Source: Apostichopus japonicus
Taxonomy: Eukaryota > Echinodermata > Holothuroidea > Aspidochirotida > Stichopodidae
Reading direction: 5' to 3'
Length of the DNA stretch: 64,000 nucleotides
Assembly: GCF_037975245.1 (NCBI RefSeq)
Contig: NC_092570.1
Coordinates: forward strand, 13,652,501 to 13,716,500
Part shown: positions 1 through 12,628 of the stretch, piece after piece
Numbering within the stretch: position 1 is the first letter of the stretch
Layout of the letters: the number at the start of each line of letters is the position of its first letter
The notes under the pieces: model-generated
What the model saw: only the letters and a program-made list of their open reading frames with translations
The model's database searches: none
Told to the model about the DNA's origin: nothing
Position numbers and translations under genes: made by a program

Positions 1-3000
1 TTTTTGCATTGGGCCTAACTTTATGCACTGCTCTGATTCAAAATCTGCTTTTTGCATTGGTCCTAACTTTATGCACTGCTCTGATTCAAAATCTGCTATT
101 TGTATAAGGCCTAACTTTATGCACTGCTCTGATTCAAAATCTGCTTTTTGTATTGGGCCTAACTTTATGCACTGCTCTTATTCAAAATTTGTTTTTTGCA
201 TTGGGCCTAACTTTATGCACTGCTCTGATTCAAAATCTGATATTTGCTTTAGGCTTAACTTTATGCACTGCTCAAGATTATTCAAAATCTGCTTTTTGCA
301 TTAGGCCTAACTTTATGCACTGCTCTTATTCAAAATCTGCTATTTGCATTAGGCCTATAACTTAATGCACTGCTCTTATTCGAAATCTTCTATTTGCATT
401 AGGCCTATAACTTTATGCACTGCTCTGATTCAAAATCTGATATTTGCATAAGGCCTACCTTTATGCACTGCTCTGATTCAAAATCTGCATTTTGCATTAG
501 GCCTAACTTTATCATTTATGCACTGCTCTGATTCAAAATCTGATATTTGCATTAGGCCTAACTTTATGCACTGCTCTGATTCAAAATCTGCTTTTTGCAT
601 TAGGCCTAACTTTATGCACTGCTCTGATTCAAAATCTGCTTTTTGCATTAGGCCTAACTTTATGCACTGCTCTGATTCAAAATCTGCTATTTGCATTAGG
701 CCTATAACTTTATGCACTGCTCTGATTCAAAATCTGCTATTTGCATAAGGCCTACCTTTATGCACTGCTCTGATTCAAAATCTGCTATTTGCATTAGGCC
801 TAACTTTATCATTTATGCAGTGCTCTTATTCAAAATCTGCTATTTGCAGTAGGCCTAGCTTTATGCACTGCTCTGATTCAAAATCTGATATTTGCATTAG
901 GCCTAACTTTATGCACTGCTCTTATTCAAAATCTGCTATTTGCATTAGGCCTATAACTTTATGCACTGCTCTGATTCAAAATCTGCTATTTGCATTAGGC
1001 CTATAACTTTATGCACTGCTCTGATTCAAAATCTGCTATTTGCATAAGGCCTACCTTTATGCACTGCTCTGATTCAAAATATGCTATTTGCATTAGGCCT
1101 AACTTTATCTTTTATGCACTGCTCTTATTCAAAATCTACTTTGTGCATTAGGCCTATAACTTTATGCAATGCTCTGATTCAAAATCTGCTATTTGCATAA
1201 GGCCTAACTTTATGCACTGCTCTTATTCAAATTTTGCTATTTGCATTAGGCCTAACTTTATGCACTGCTCTGATTCAAAATCTGCTATTTGCATTAGGCC
1301 TAACTTTATGCACTGCTCTGATTCAAAATCTGCTTTTCGCAATTAGGCCTATAACTTTATGCAATGCTCTGATTCAAAATCTGCTATTTGCATAAGGCCT
1401 TACTTTATGCACTGCTCTTATTCAAAATCTGCTATTTGCATTAGGCCTAACTTTATGCACTGCTCTGATTCAAAATCTGCTTTTTGCATTAGGCCTAACT
1501 TTATGCACTGCTCTGATTCAAAATCTGCTTTTCGCATTAGGCCTAACTTTATGCACTGCTCTTATTCAAAATCTGCTATTTGCATTATTCCTAACTTTAT
1601 GCACTGCTCTTATTCAAAATCTGCTATTTGCATTGGGCCTAACTTAATGCACTGCTCTTATTCAAAATCTGCTTTTTTGCATTGGGCCTAACTTTATGCA
1701 CTGCTCTTATTCAAAATCTGCTATTTGTATAAGGCCTAACTTTATGCACTGCTCTTATTCAAAATTTGCTTTTTGCTTTGGGCCTAACTTTATGCACTGT
1801 TCTGATTCAAAATCTGCTTTTTGCATTTGGCCTAACTTTATGCACTGCTCTTATTCAAAATTTGCTTTTTGCATTGGGACTAACTTTATGCACTGCTCTG
1901 ATTCAAAATCTGCTATTTGCATTTGGCCTAACTTTATGCACTGCTCTGATTCAAAATTTGCTTTTTGCATTGGGACTAACTTTATGCATTGCTCTGATTC
2001 AAAATCTGCTATTTGCATATGGCCTAACTTTATGCAAATAGCAGATTATTCAAATCTGCTTGTTGCATTAGGCCTAACTTGAGGCACTGCTCTTATTCGA
2101 AATTTGCTTTGTGCATTAAGCCTAACTGTATGCACTGCTCTGATTCAAAATCTGCTTTTTGCATTTGGCCTAACTTTATGCACTGCTCTTATTCAAAATC
2201 TGCTTTTTACATTAGGCCTAACTTTATGCACTGCTCTTATTCAAATTCTGCTTTTTGCATTAGGCCTTACTTTATCATTTATGCACTGCTCTGATTCAAA
2301 ATCTTCTATTTGCATTAGGCCTAACTTTATGCACTGCTCTGATTCAAAATCTGCTTTTTGCATTAGGCCAAACTTTATGCACTGCTCTTATTCAAAATCT
2401 GCTATTTGCATTATTCCTAACTTTATGCACTGCTCTTATTCAAAATCTGCTATTTGTATAAGGCCTAACTTTATGCACTGCTCTTATTCAAAATTTGCTT
2501 TTTGCTTTGGGCCTAACTTTATGCACTGCTCTGATTCAAAATCTGCTTTTTGCATTTGGCCTAACTTTATGCACTGCTCTTATTCAAAATTTGCTTTTTG
2601 CATTGGGACTAACTTTATGCACTGCTCTGATTCAAAATCTGCTATTTGCATTTGGCCTAACTTTATGCACTGCTCTGATTCAAAATTTGCTTTTTGCATT
2701 GGGACTAACTTTATGCATTGCTCTGATTCAAAATCTGCTATTTGCATATGGCCTAACTTTATGCAAATAGCAGATTATTCAAATCTGCTTGTTGCATTAG
2801 GCCTAACTTGAGGCACTGCTCTTATTCAAAATTTGCTTTTTGCAATAGGCCTTACTTTATGCACTGCTCTGATTCAAAATCTGCTTTTTGCATTAGGCCT
2901 AACTTTATGCACTGCTCTTATTCAAAATCTGCTTTTTGCATTAGGCCTAACTTTATGCACTGCTCTTATTCAAATTCTGCTTTTTGCATTAGGCCTTACT

Positions 3001-5480
3001 TTATCATTTATGCACTGCTCTGATTCAAAATCTTCTATTTGCATAAGGCCTTACTTTATGCACTGCTCTTATTCAAAATCTGCTTTTTGCATTAGGCCAA
3101 ACTTTATGCACTGCTCTTATTCAAAATCTGCTATTTGTATAAAGCCTAACTTTATGCACTGCTCTTATTCAAAATTTGCTTTTTGCTTTGGGCCTAACTT
3201 TATGCACTGCTCTGATTTTAAATCTGCTTTTTGCATTTGGCCTAACTTTATGCACTGCTCTTATTCAAAATTTGCTTTTTGCATTGGGACTAACTTTATG
3301 CACTGCTCTGATTCAAAATCTGCTATTTGCATTGGGCCTAACTTTATGCACTGCTCTGATTCAAAAGTTGCTTTTTGCATTGGGACTAACTTTATGCATT
3401 GCTCTGATTCAAAATCTGCTATTTGCATATGGCCTAACTTTATGCAAATAGCAGATTATTCAAATCTGCTTGTTGCATTAGGCCTAACTTGAGGCACTGC
3501 TCTTATTCAAAATTTGCATTTTTCAATAGGCCTTACTTTATGCACTGCTCTGATTCAAAATCTGCTTTGTGCATTAAGCCTAACTGTATGCACTGCTCTG
3601 ATTCAAAATCTGCTTTTTGCATTAGGCCTAACTTTATGCACTGCTCTTATTCAAAATCTGCTTTTTGCATTAGGCCTAACTTTATGCACTGCTCTTATTC
3701 AAAATTTGCTTTTTGCATTAGGCCTTACTTTATCATTTATGCACTGCTCTGATTCAAAATCTTCTATTTGCATTAGGCCTAACTTTATGCACTGCTCTTA
3801 TTCAAAATCTGCTTTTTGCATTAGGCCAAACTTTATGCACTGCTCTTATTCAAAATCTGCTATTTGCATTATTCCTAACTTTATGCACTGCTCTTATTCA
3901 AAAGCTGCTTTTTGCATTAGGCCTAACTTTATGCACTGCTCTTATTCAAAATTTGCTTTTTGCAATAGGCCTTACTTTATGCACTGCTCTGATTCAAAAT
4001 CTGCTTTTTGCATTAGGCCTAACTTTATGCACTGTTCTGATTCAAAATCTGCTATTTGCATTATTCCTAACTTTATGCACTGCTCTTTTCAAAATCTGCT
4101 ATTTGCATTAGGCCTAACTTTATGCACTGCTCTTATTCAAAATCTGCTATTTGCAGTAACCCTAACTGTATGCACTGCTCTGATTCAAAATCTGCTATTT
4201 GCATTAGGCCTAACTTTATGCACTGCTCAAGATTATTCAAAATATGCTTTTTGCATTAGGCCTAACTTCATGCACTGCTCTTATTCAAAATTTGCTTTTT
4301 GCAATAGGCCTTACTTTATGCACTGCTCTTATTCAAAATCTGCTATTTACATTAGGTCTAACTTTATGCACTGCTCTTATTCAAAAGCTGCTTTTTGCAT
4401 TAGGCCTAACTTTATGCACTGCTCTTATTCAAAATCTGCTATTTGCAATAGGTCTTACTTTATGCACTGCTCTGATTCAAAATCTGATATTTGCATATGG
4501 CCTAACTTTATGCACCGCTCTGATTCAAAATCTGCTATTTGCATATGGCCTAACTTTATGCAATGCTCTGATTCAAAATCTGCTATTTGCATTAGGCCTA
4601 ACTTTATGCACTGCTCTTATTCAAAATCTGCTATTTGCATTAGGCCTATAACTTTATGCACTCCTCTTATTCAAATTTTGCTATTTGCATTAGGCCTAAC
4701 TTAATTCACTGCTCTGATTCAAAATCTGCTATTTACATTAGGCATAAATTTATGCACTGCTCTTATTCAAAATCTGCTATTTGCATTAGGCATAAATTTA
4801 TGCACTGCTCTTACTTAAAATCTGCTATTTACATTAGGCATAAATTTATGCACTGCTCTTATTCAAAATCTGCTATTTGCATTAGGCATAACTTTATGCA
4901 CTGCTCTTATTCAAAATCTGCTTGTTGCATTAGGCCTAACTTTATGCACTGCTCTTATTCAGAATCTGCTATTTGCATTAGGCCTAACTTAATTCACTGC
5001 TCTGATTCAAAATCTGCTATTTACATTAGGCATAAATTTATGCACTGCTCTTATTCAAAATCTGCTATTTGCATTAGGCATAAATTTATGCACTGCTCTT
5101 ACTTAAAATCTGCTATTTACATTAGGCATAAATTTATGCACTGCTCTTATTCAAAATCTGCTATTTGCAATAGGCATTACTTTATGCACTGCTCTTATTC
5201 AAAATCTGCTTGTTGCATTAGGCCTAACTTTATGCACTGCTCTTATTCAGAATCTGCTATTTGCATTAGGCCTAACTTTATCATTTATGCACTGCTTTTA
5301 TTCAAAGTCTGCTATTTGCAATAGGCATAAATTTATGCACTGCTCTTATTCAAAATCTGCTTGTTGCATTAGGCCTAACTTTATGCACTGCTCTGATTCA
5401 GAATCTGCTTTTGCATTAGGGCCTAACTTTATGCACTGCTCTGATTCAAAATCTGCTATTTGCATTAGGCCAACTGTATG
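1..5480. repeat. 48-bp satellite array, about 114 units
   Basis: Tandem repeat with a 48-bp consensus unit that begins near TTTATGCACTGCTCTGATTC and ends in a GCATTAGGCCTAAC-like segment. It starts at or before base 1 and stops near 5480. Single-unit variants (GATTC/TATTC, CTATT/CTTTT, CCTAAC/CCTATAAC) are mixed throughout. Longer periods are visible: a block containing an AGCAGATTATTCAAATCTGC variant recurs at about 2040, 2769 and 3450 (steps of about 729 and 681 bp, differing by one unit), and another recurs with a step of about 288 bp near 4700 and 4985. Because 48 is divisible by three, long open frames with a 16-residue repeat appear on both strands; I do not treat them as genes. The array lies on the 3' side of the minus-strand Arg/Ser-rich gene, probably in an intron. 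Confidence 0.95.
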
Positions 5481-5917
5481 CACTGTAGAGTGTGAGGTCA
5501 TGACCTCATGACTGGGTGAACAGTGAATGAACCAAGGTCTGAATGATCATGTGACACCCAAGTTTTGACTATTTCACCTGGGTCCTCTCTTGGGAACTAC
5601 TAATGGGTTAGAATACCAAATGGGTAGGAGTACTGGAGTCAATCCAAAATAGATCAATTCATTTCTATCCACTACTGATAATGACAAATTCTTGAGACAA
5701 TCTCATAGAAAGATGATCTGTAAAGTGAAATCCAAATTCATTAAGTTTGTCTTACTTAAAACCAAATTTAAAAAAAAAGAAGAACAGCCACCAGTAAGAC
5801 TACTTGACATGTTTTTCTTGCTCTCCACATGTCTCTCTCTTTTTCCTTTCTTATTATTTTTTCCTTTCTTATTATTTTCCCCGCTGCATAATATTGATGG
5901 GCACCTTCATTTCTTAC
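5481..5917. other. non-repetitive spacer, no gene seen
   Basis: Sequence between the end of the satellite and the last recognisable minus-strand exon of the Arg/Ser-rich gene. It holds A- and T-rich runs and pyrimidine-rich stretches. I saw no convincing exon or poly(A) site. It is probably the start of the intron that contains the satellite. Confidence 0.5.
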
Positions 5918-8900
5918 CAATTCAGCGAGCTGTTCGGACACCTTTGCTTGGGAGTCAACCACTGACTTTACATGCTCCTGTAACAACAAAAACAAACGTT
6001 TTTCTTTATACGTAAAGATCCATTGTAACTCATATATTGTCAAGGGTCAGGCACCACAAGAAGGGGGTCAGGAGGGTCACAGTCCTACAGTCAATTAGGG
6101 TGCAGGCAGTGGTGTAACAAGACTTTTTTATCTGGGAGGCTAAGGGGGCAAAGAGTTGGAGTGTAGGGGGGGTGGGGCAAGTTTCGCGAGCGACCAGTTC
6201 AGTCATTTTTATGTACCTTTGCAATATATGCCCCATTCCCAAGCACTTGAAACGATGGTAACAGTACTGTTATGAAAGTTTTCTTTACCCAGGTTGCACA
6301 ATTTATTCCTGAGTTACATCCACCAAATTGTTCTCATTTTTGGTTTGGACTATTCTTTCAACAGTACAGTTTAAGCTATCTCATTGTCTATGATTAACTA
6401 TAATTATGGTTTAAATAAATATGAATATGAAGCTCACTTACATCGAATTAGGCTTCATTCATCAGCCACTACAAAACTGTCTGTCCAGCACCATAGTCCA
6501 TCGGTTTTATTACATTAATCGGCTTAAATCTATATATACTTTGGTTAGGCCTATTCTAACCAATGATCCGTCTGTGTGAGTTCATACATGTGATGATAAA
6601 ATTACTCATATATCATGCTGCAGCTTCCAAGTAACAATATCCGATTCACTTCAGACAGTGGAAAGTGGTATCATAGTTATAAACATACACATGATATAAC
6701 AAGCATGGTAGCAGCCTAGCAGGTTATCTCGTTGGGTAGTGTGTTTGGCGAGGGGACCTCGTAGCGATGACAGACAGCAAAATAATAGGATAATATTTAA
6801 CTTGAGATGCAATTGGCTGGTATTCCTGTCAATTAAGGATTAACATCAACCACGAACTGGTTTAACTGAGTCTTTAAATGCATTTTGGCATTTCCGTCCA
6901 ATATTTTTGCTTGTGCCCATCAATGTCATTTGGGGTGGCAAGCCGGGAGCAAGACATTCCACGGGGCAGGGGGGAGGGAAGGGGGGTTGGGCTCCCTGAA
7001 GTATTGATATCATTGATGTCAGTGACAATACAGCTACATTCACCATGTAAATTATGAAACTGAAAAGCAATCAGTTTCTCCCCCTATCCTCTTATAGTAA
7101 CACTACGACATCAGACATAGAGAAATATGGCAGCTAGCTAGATGGCTAGTTTATTCTAGGGCATCTTACAAACAAAAAAGTCAGTTCCAAGGTCATTTGA
7201 AAATGTAACTAACCTCTAGGGCAGTGGTGTCATTTCTCAGAGCTTTTATCTCATCAAGAATAGCTGATAGTAAATTAGGACTATTAGCATTGTTATTTTT
7301 GCACAGCTTGTGATCCATAACTGAGGAATCTATACCATTCGCCGTCTTACTTCTCCCGAGCATCTTTCTTGGGTCTGTTAAAATTCAATAATGCAAATCA
7401 AGAAACAAGACAAGAAGGTCAGAAGTCAGATATTGTTCAGAAGATCAACATAGTTAGTGATGTTTGCAAATGCATAAGGACACGGGAAGGAAAGTTTAAG
7501 TTTTGTGTCCGAACATTTAATTTTCCATACAGCATGAGGCTTTTTACTTATATTTTACAAGTTAATTTTTTGCAATGTACAGATATAGGTGCTACTGATA
7601 AATTTGTCAAACTGTGGTTCATTAGAAATGGCACTTGGGCTGTTTTGTTAACTAGCCTACTGCATGTTGGTAATATTGACATGTGAAGGTATGAATAGCC
7701 TACCCATTTAGTACTGTTGGATAATGATTTGGAACAGTTTTAATTTGTAAGATGGAGTGCCTTTTTCTTGAAAAATCATTTTTTGTAAAGAATAAAGTTT
7801 TTTGGAAGGGGCTTTGAAGCATACAGGCAGTGGATGCAAATCAAAAACTTTCATTCCCAAGATTTAATCTAGATTGCACAATTTGAATGCACATCTACTG
7901 CAAGTAGATATTCTTTTTATCATGCATGGGTAAGGTGACTAATTTTCCTGACTGGAATCAGGGACATTTATTGTGTGACTGATATGGGTGAGGGGTCAAA
8001 GGGGAGGGGGTGAAAACAAATTTCAAGTGCCTATGGTGCTTCAAGATGTAAAATGGTGATACTTAGAAGCACTTTTTAAATCAATTTTACTTTCAATAAT
8101 GTAGCTTTTTCTTAGATGAAAGTTAGTTACTTTACGAAAGAGTGCTAGGCTAGAGCGATCTGAAATATATTTTTATGTCAGTGTTTCCACTTTACACTGG
8201 TCCACCTGGAATGCTGGTTAGTTTCGTTCTGCTTCTGCACACTTGACTAAATTTTGTTTTTACAATTATTTTACTAATAATGTGGGATATTTTCAAAATT
8301 CCTGAACATTTTGACGACTCGGGGGCATTTTCGGGGACACTTGTTCATCAGGGACAGCACACTGTAATCTGGGACTGTCCCCAAAAATCGGGGACGTCTG
8401 GTCACCTTAATTTAAGGAGACATTGAAATTCTTCCTATTACCTTGCTCTTCTACTGCCTTGGCACAGACTGCTCTGACTTGTTCCATCAACGCAGGACCC
8501 GCGAGAGATGGCGACACTCCCACGTCGGCCAGGATCATACCGGGGGTAAACTTTGATGTTTTAACTTAAATGTTGACATAACCATCATGATATTAGTATC
8601 CCATATTGTACTAAACCAAACTTACCAAACTTAACATACATATCCCAACTTGTATGCACACATGTTGGCCCAACAATCTTAACAAACACATCCCAAATTG
8701 TTTGCACACGAGTGCAAAACTTCTCCATTAATCTGCAGACTGATAAGGAACACAAGTCTACCCTCCAACTACCCTTTTCCGCCATCTTGCACAGTTTTTC
8801 TGTAACAGTTGGTGAAAACTTGTCTTAGAGGGCTCTTGAAGCAACATTTGAATGTAGCATAATCATAAAATTCTTAGAAAAAGCTGAAAAGCAAAAACAT

Positions 8901-10376
8901 TAAATAGTTTACTTACTTGCAGGCTTGTCTTCTTGCAAACCGTCTTCGTCTTCGACGACAAAGTCGTCGTCGCTGATATCTGACAGATCTTGTTTTCCTT
9001 CCTCCTCCTCCTCCTCGTCCTTCTCCTCCTTCTTGATCGTCCTCCTCTCACCTTCCTTCGTCTTCATCTCTGGAGCAGCTTCCGTCTTCTCCATCTTCAC
9101 TTCGGACTCTTGCTTCACTGCGGAATCGATTCTCTCGTTTGTTTTCACTTCCACTATTGCCTCCATCTTGATGTTCTCTTCGGCCCTGTCGACGTCCCTC
9201 TGTTTGCTTCTCGACCTCTGAGCGCTGCTCCCCCTGCTCAGGCTGCGACGGGTTCTCTCCTCGCGACCGCCTTCCTTCAAGGCAGAAGATTCCCTGCTGG
9301 ATCGTGATCTGTCTCTAGAACTGGATCTAGTTGGGTTCGCCTCCTCTTTTAGCTCCGTTACCCTGGTCTCACCCTTGACCGAGGGTTCCTTCCTGGCAGC
9401 GTGCTGACTGCCGATGGAGTCGTCGCTGGAGATCTCCTCCATCTTGAGGGGTTTCTCTGGTTTGGGTTTCACTTTGTCGTCCGGTTCCTTTGCTGACCCT
9501 GTTCTATCCTTAGAAGAAGTCCTCCTTGCCTCTCCTTCCTTCTTCTTAGATGACGGTCCTTCTCCTTCTTCCCTCTTACGTTTGGTTGGCTGTTCCTGCC
9601 TCTCTTCTCCGTGTTCTCCCTCCCTCTTTCCACTCCCAGAGTGTCTATCGTGTTTGTACCTATCGTGCCCGGGAGGGTCGCTGTCTCTCTTGGACCTGTC
9701 CCCTTCAGACCGATATCGATCCCTACCGAAGCTTCCTCCCCTCGGTGGACCTTCTCTCAGAGGATATGCCCAACCGTGTTCCTCCTCTCTACCCCTTCCT
9801 CCTCCACCGCTCCTTCCCTGATCAGGATACTGCCCTCTTCTGCCCCCTCTAACATCGCTTCTGTTCCCAACGGGGTAGTGAGAATCTCTTGGGCCTCTGA
9901 AAGAGTCTTGGTACCTGTTATCTCTCTGAGGATGATCACAACCTCTCCAACTATCTCTTCCTCCCTCACCCTTAGGTTTGTAAGCTCTGTCCCATTCACC
10001 TCTTGGCCTAGGTTCATATCCCCCTCGCCTATCCTGATAAACCATCTTCCTTTGATCCCCCCTGGGGTCCCTCAGGTCACCTCTCGGGTCTCCCTGTATG
10101 TCTCTAGGCTCCCCTACATGATCTCTCCTCGTGTCATCCCTAAAGTCACCCCTGTGGCCAGCCCTCGAGTCCAGCCTGGGATCAAAGTTTGGGCCGCCTC
10201 TTGGATCAGCTCTCATATCTCTGGGAGGCCCCCTGGGATCTGGGAAATACTCATGGTGGGCATGGAAAATGGCTGGATCAGGACCAGACTGCTGGGGTAA
10301 CGGTGGGGGCGGTGGTGGAAACAAGAGGCTCTCTCTGGGATCGTGAGTGTCTCTGTAGTCAGGTCGCAAATGCTTA
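5918..10376 (-). CDS. Arg/Ser/Glu-rich, probably nuclear protein gene (partial: four exons)
   Basis: Four minus-strand exons join in one frame: 10376-8917 (1460 nt), 8564-8442 (123 nt), 7374-7214 (161 nt) and 5977-5918 (60 nt). All have AG acceptors and GT donors (GTAAGT, GTAATA, GTTAGT, GTAAGA). The first exon encodes a proline patch, then repeated DPRG/RGD-type segments, then Arg/Ser dipeptides, then long Lys/Glu tracts, and an acidic DISDDDFVVEDEDG motif near its end. The later exons are ordered, with a short helical segment (MEQVRAVCAKAVEEQ) and a likely coiled coil (ILDEIKALRNDTTALEEHVK). This composition is typical of splicing or chromatin proteins, but I do not recognise the family. 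The 5' exons were not found, and the 3' end lies left of the window or inside the satellite. Exon joins rest on phase and splice signals only. Confidence 0.75.
7931..8409. mobile_element. miniature DNA element, copy 1 (TAAGGTGAC ends)
   Basis: Begins TAAGGTGAC and ends GTCACCTTA, so its ends are inverted repeats, with TA at each outer edge as expected for a TA target duplication. The interior has GGGGACA/TGTCCCC blocks. An inverted second copy lies at 19443-20042 and aligns along both ends. No coding capacity. It sits in an intron of the Arg/Ser-rich gene. Confidence 0.75.
8917..10376 (-). CDS. large low-complexity exon of the Arg/Ser-rich gene
   Basis: A 1460-nt exon, open in one frame for 486 codons. 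The acceptor is TTTGCAG before 10376 (phase 2) and the donor GTAAGT follows 8917 (phase 1). If translation ran through the donor it would stop three codons later, so the exon edge is well placed. Content in order: PPPPPPLP proline run, about ten DPRG or RGD repeats, Gly/Arg-rich middle, basic KKKE and KRKRE stretches resembling nuclear localisation signals, RSRS/SRDRSRSS, then a glutamate run and an acidic end. GC content is clearly higher than in the flanking introns, as expected for coding sequence. The long plus-strand frames over the same bases are shadows. Confidence 0.8.
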
Positions 10377-11288
10377 CTGCAAATCAAAGTTACAAAACCA
10401 CAGGTCTATATGTGTGACTGAAAACAGAGGTTGAAATATACAAATGGGGTGGCCTGGTGACCATTTGGTCATTTCAAAATGGCTATGGAATAGTACCATA
10501 AAACTACTCTTTTGTGGCAATTTTAGCCAAATGGCTATTATGCCAGTCATCTTATGAAATAATGGCAATCTTGCATATGAAGACAATTCGGTGGAATGTG
10601 CTCATACAACCTCTATTAGAACATAAACCATGTCATAGCATTTATTGTTTTTAGACTGGGTCCCGTCTCTCTGTCTGTATATAGGCCTAGTAATGACTTC
10701 CTTCGTGGTACAGACTACATGTCTTGATCGAAAAGTTACACAAGCAATACTCTGTAATGTAAAGATATATACTCATATCGTCCACTTTTTTTACCCAATT
10801 CCACAGAGGAAACGTCTGAAAACACCTGGTCATTTATTGCAATGGAAAGATATGACACAATTTTGCAAGCTACATCAGTAAGATCGATAGAAAGATATTA
10901 TTCAAGAGAAGGGACCTAACACAAGGTAGCCATGAAATTGAAAGTAGTCCTAGGCCTAACGTAACGGTCGTAATCAAAACAGACAGATCTGATTGGCACA
11001 TTATCTATTGGCACATTCACGTTATCAAATTTTGATTGAAGTTTGTAAAATCTACGGACTCGTTAATAAATCTGGCGAATTTTATTTCATTTTAATTCAG
11101 CTCAAAATGTTTAAGGACAGATAACTCAATTAAAAATAATGAATACTGAGATGGAAATTGCATTGAACGGTGTCAATTTTACTGAGATCTTAGGGTAGTA
11201 AGCTGGAAAGGTCGAAGTTTAAATTTGGCAAACACGTACTGAGACTTTAAATCAGTTTGGCCTTACCATGTTTACTGAACGGCCTGTA

Positions 11289-11656
11289 TAAAGGGAGTGA
11301 AGACTCGCACTCAAAGAAACGTCTGATGCCGGTAATCTTACTTAGTTTTGAATGTGGTGTAACAGAATTGTTAGACACCACCATCGATCCCAGAAAACAG
11401 ACACACTGCTTGCTACGGTCGGTAATTAAACACTAGTGTACATTCAATACATGCAGCTACGGTGAATACCCACAACACAGTGTACATACTGTATCAGCGA
11501 TGAACATCTCAGTCAAGATAAATGATAAGAAGGTATCACGTTTCATTACTTTCTGCATTTTGTTGAGAAAAAAAAACTTCACTTGCAAGCAACGGAAAGT
11601 TAACATCTTTTCAGAAGGCGGCATGCGGTTTGAGGCGAGTCTTCAATGCCTTTTAA
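11289..11656 (+). mobile_element. TTAA-flanked miniature element, copy a
   Basis: About 368 bp with inverted ends: AAAGGGAGTGAAGACTCGC at the left and GCGAGTCTTCAATGCC at the right. The right edge is TTAA; the left TTAA has changed to TATA. Two fuller copies lie at 34566-34939 and 50549-50923. A TTAA target site is typical of the piggyBac and Kolobok superfamilies. There is no transposase inside, so it is non-autonomous. Confidence 0.75.
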
Positions 11657-12418
11657 GGCCTGTATGTTAGGCTCTAATTTATGTATTTTATTTTATTTTA
11701 TTCGCACTCAGAATGTTCAAAATACAAAACTATTACAAAGACAAAATGGACGGAAAAGAAAAGAACAAAAAGAGTAACAGGAGCTAAATCCATTAGGCTG
11801 ACTGAACGTCGGCCCATTTCCAATGGGGCCAAATAGACGAAAAATTGCACAATGAATGGAAAAAACTAGGGAACCAATAAATAAGACACAAAAAATGAAG
11901 ATATTGCACAAAAAACAGAAAAGTGCCTCCCTCTCCCCCACCCCCAAAATTACATGAGATGCTTCCTTAACTCAGCTCTAAAAAGATGAGAAGACTTAAT
12001 GGATTTGATATTGTTTGGAAGAGCATTCCAATCCTGAGTTGCCGTGAAGTAGAAAGTAGAGCTAACACCACCCTTAGAATCAATAACATAGAAATTGTGA
12101 TGTCTTCTATGTACTGTAAGCACTAGTAATATAAGCCTAGCCTAGGTACAGGCCTTCCCTGGCTTAGGCTACAGATTAGCATATGATATAGGCCTAAGCC
12201 TGGGAATAGGATGCTTGTCGCAAAAGACATTCACCAAAACCACTGATTTAGACTGCACATCGTTCACCTATTTGATATCAGACAACCATCCGGCCTACCA
12301 CTTCCCCCACTCGTTATAACTTACTCCATCAGTCCGGTTATGGACTTGTTTGCACCCAACATGGCGATAGTTTTTGGTTTCGATGAAATCGTAACCTATG
12401 CATTCATGCAGGCGGAGA

Positions 12419-12462
12419 CTGTGTGTGTGTGCGTGGGTGTGTGTGTGTGTGTGTGTGTGTGT
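12419..12462. repeat. GT dinucleotide microsatellite
   Basis: Run of TG repeats interrupted by GCGTGGG. Confidence 0.9.
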
Positions 12463-12491
12463 GACGCCTTGCTTGTAAACACGGAATCTTC

Positions 12492-12617
12492 CATAACAAC
12501 TCCCTGGTTAGACACCACCATCGACCCCAGAAAAAAAAACCCATGCAGCTTGCTACCGTCGGTAATTTGGCACTAGTGTACAGTCAATACATACAGCTGC
12601 AGCAGGGAGTTGTTATG
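12492..12617. mobile_element. 126-bp element with perfect 15-bp inverted ends
   Basis: Starts CATAACAACTCCCTG and ends with its exact reverse complement CAGGGAGTTGTTATG. The interior matches the middle of the TTAA element family (GACACCACCATCGA, CACTAGTGTACA). The same 15-bp end is found at 18599-18613, again joined to a piece of the TTAA element, and part of it at about 54638. It may be a rearranged derivative of the TTAA family, or a second family using the same interior. Confidence 0.6.
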
Positions 12618-12628
12618 TACTAAATGAG

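Larger units (their letters stand above)
10377..12491. other. region without a recognised gene, contains one TTAA element and a GT microsatellite
   Basis: Upstream of the first recognised exon of the Arg/Ser-rich gene on the minus strand. It should hold that gene's 5' exons or promoter, but I could not identify them. A TTAA-type element lies at 11289-11656 and a GT-rich microsatellite at 12419-12462. The stretch at 11940-12120 resembles dispersed repeat sequence but I could not assign it. Confidence 0.4.

Noticed and set aside
104-5324. Repeat proteins of up to 396 residues with an MHCSDSK-type motif
   Set aside because: The 48-bp period explains the open frames. Several frames and the opposite strand are equally open, and units mutate without codon bias.
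8585-8785. Minus-strand frame starting in GCAAGATGGCGGAAAAGG with a GTAAGT donor
   Set aside because: The ATGGCGG context suggests a first exon, but the frame contains a near-duplicated TTGGGATGTGTTTGTTAAG segment, has no homology I recognise, and lies inside an intron of the Arg/Ser-rich gene. Insufficient support.
8925-10434. Several plus-strand frames of 70-229 residues
   Set aside because: They lie opposite the minus-strand Arg/Ser-rich exon. Their Ser/Pro/Leu-rich content is the mirror of Arg/Glu codons, and they have no splice or start support.
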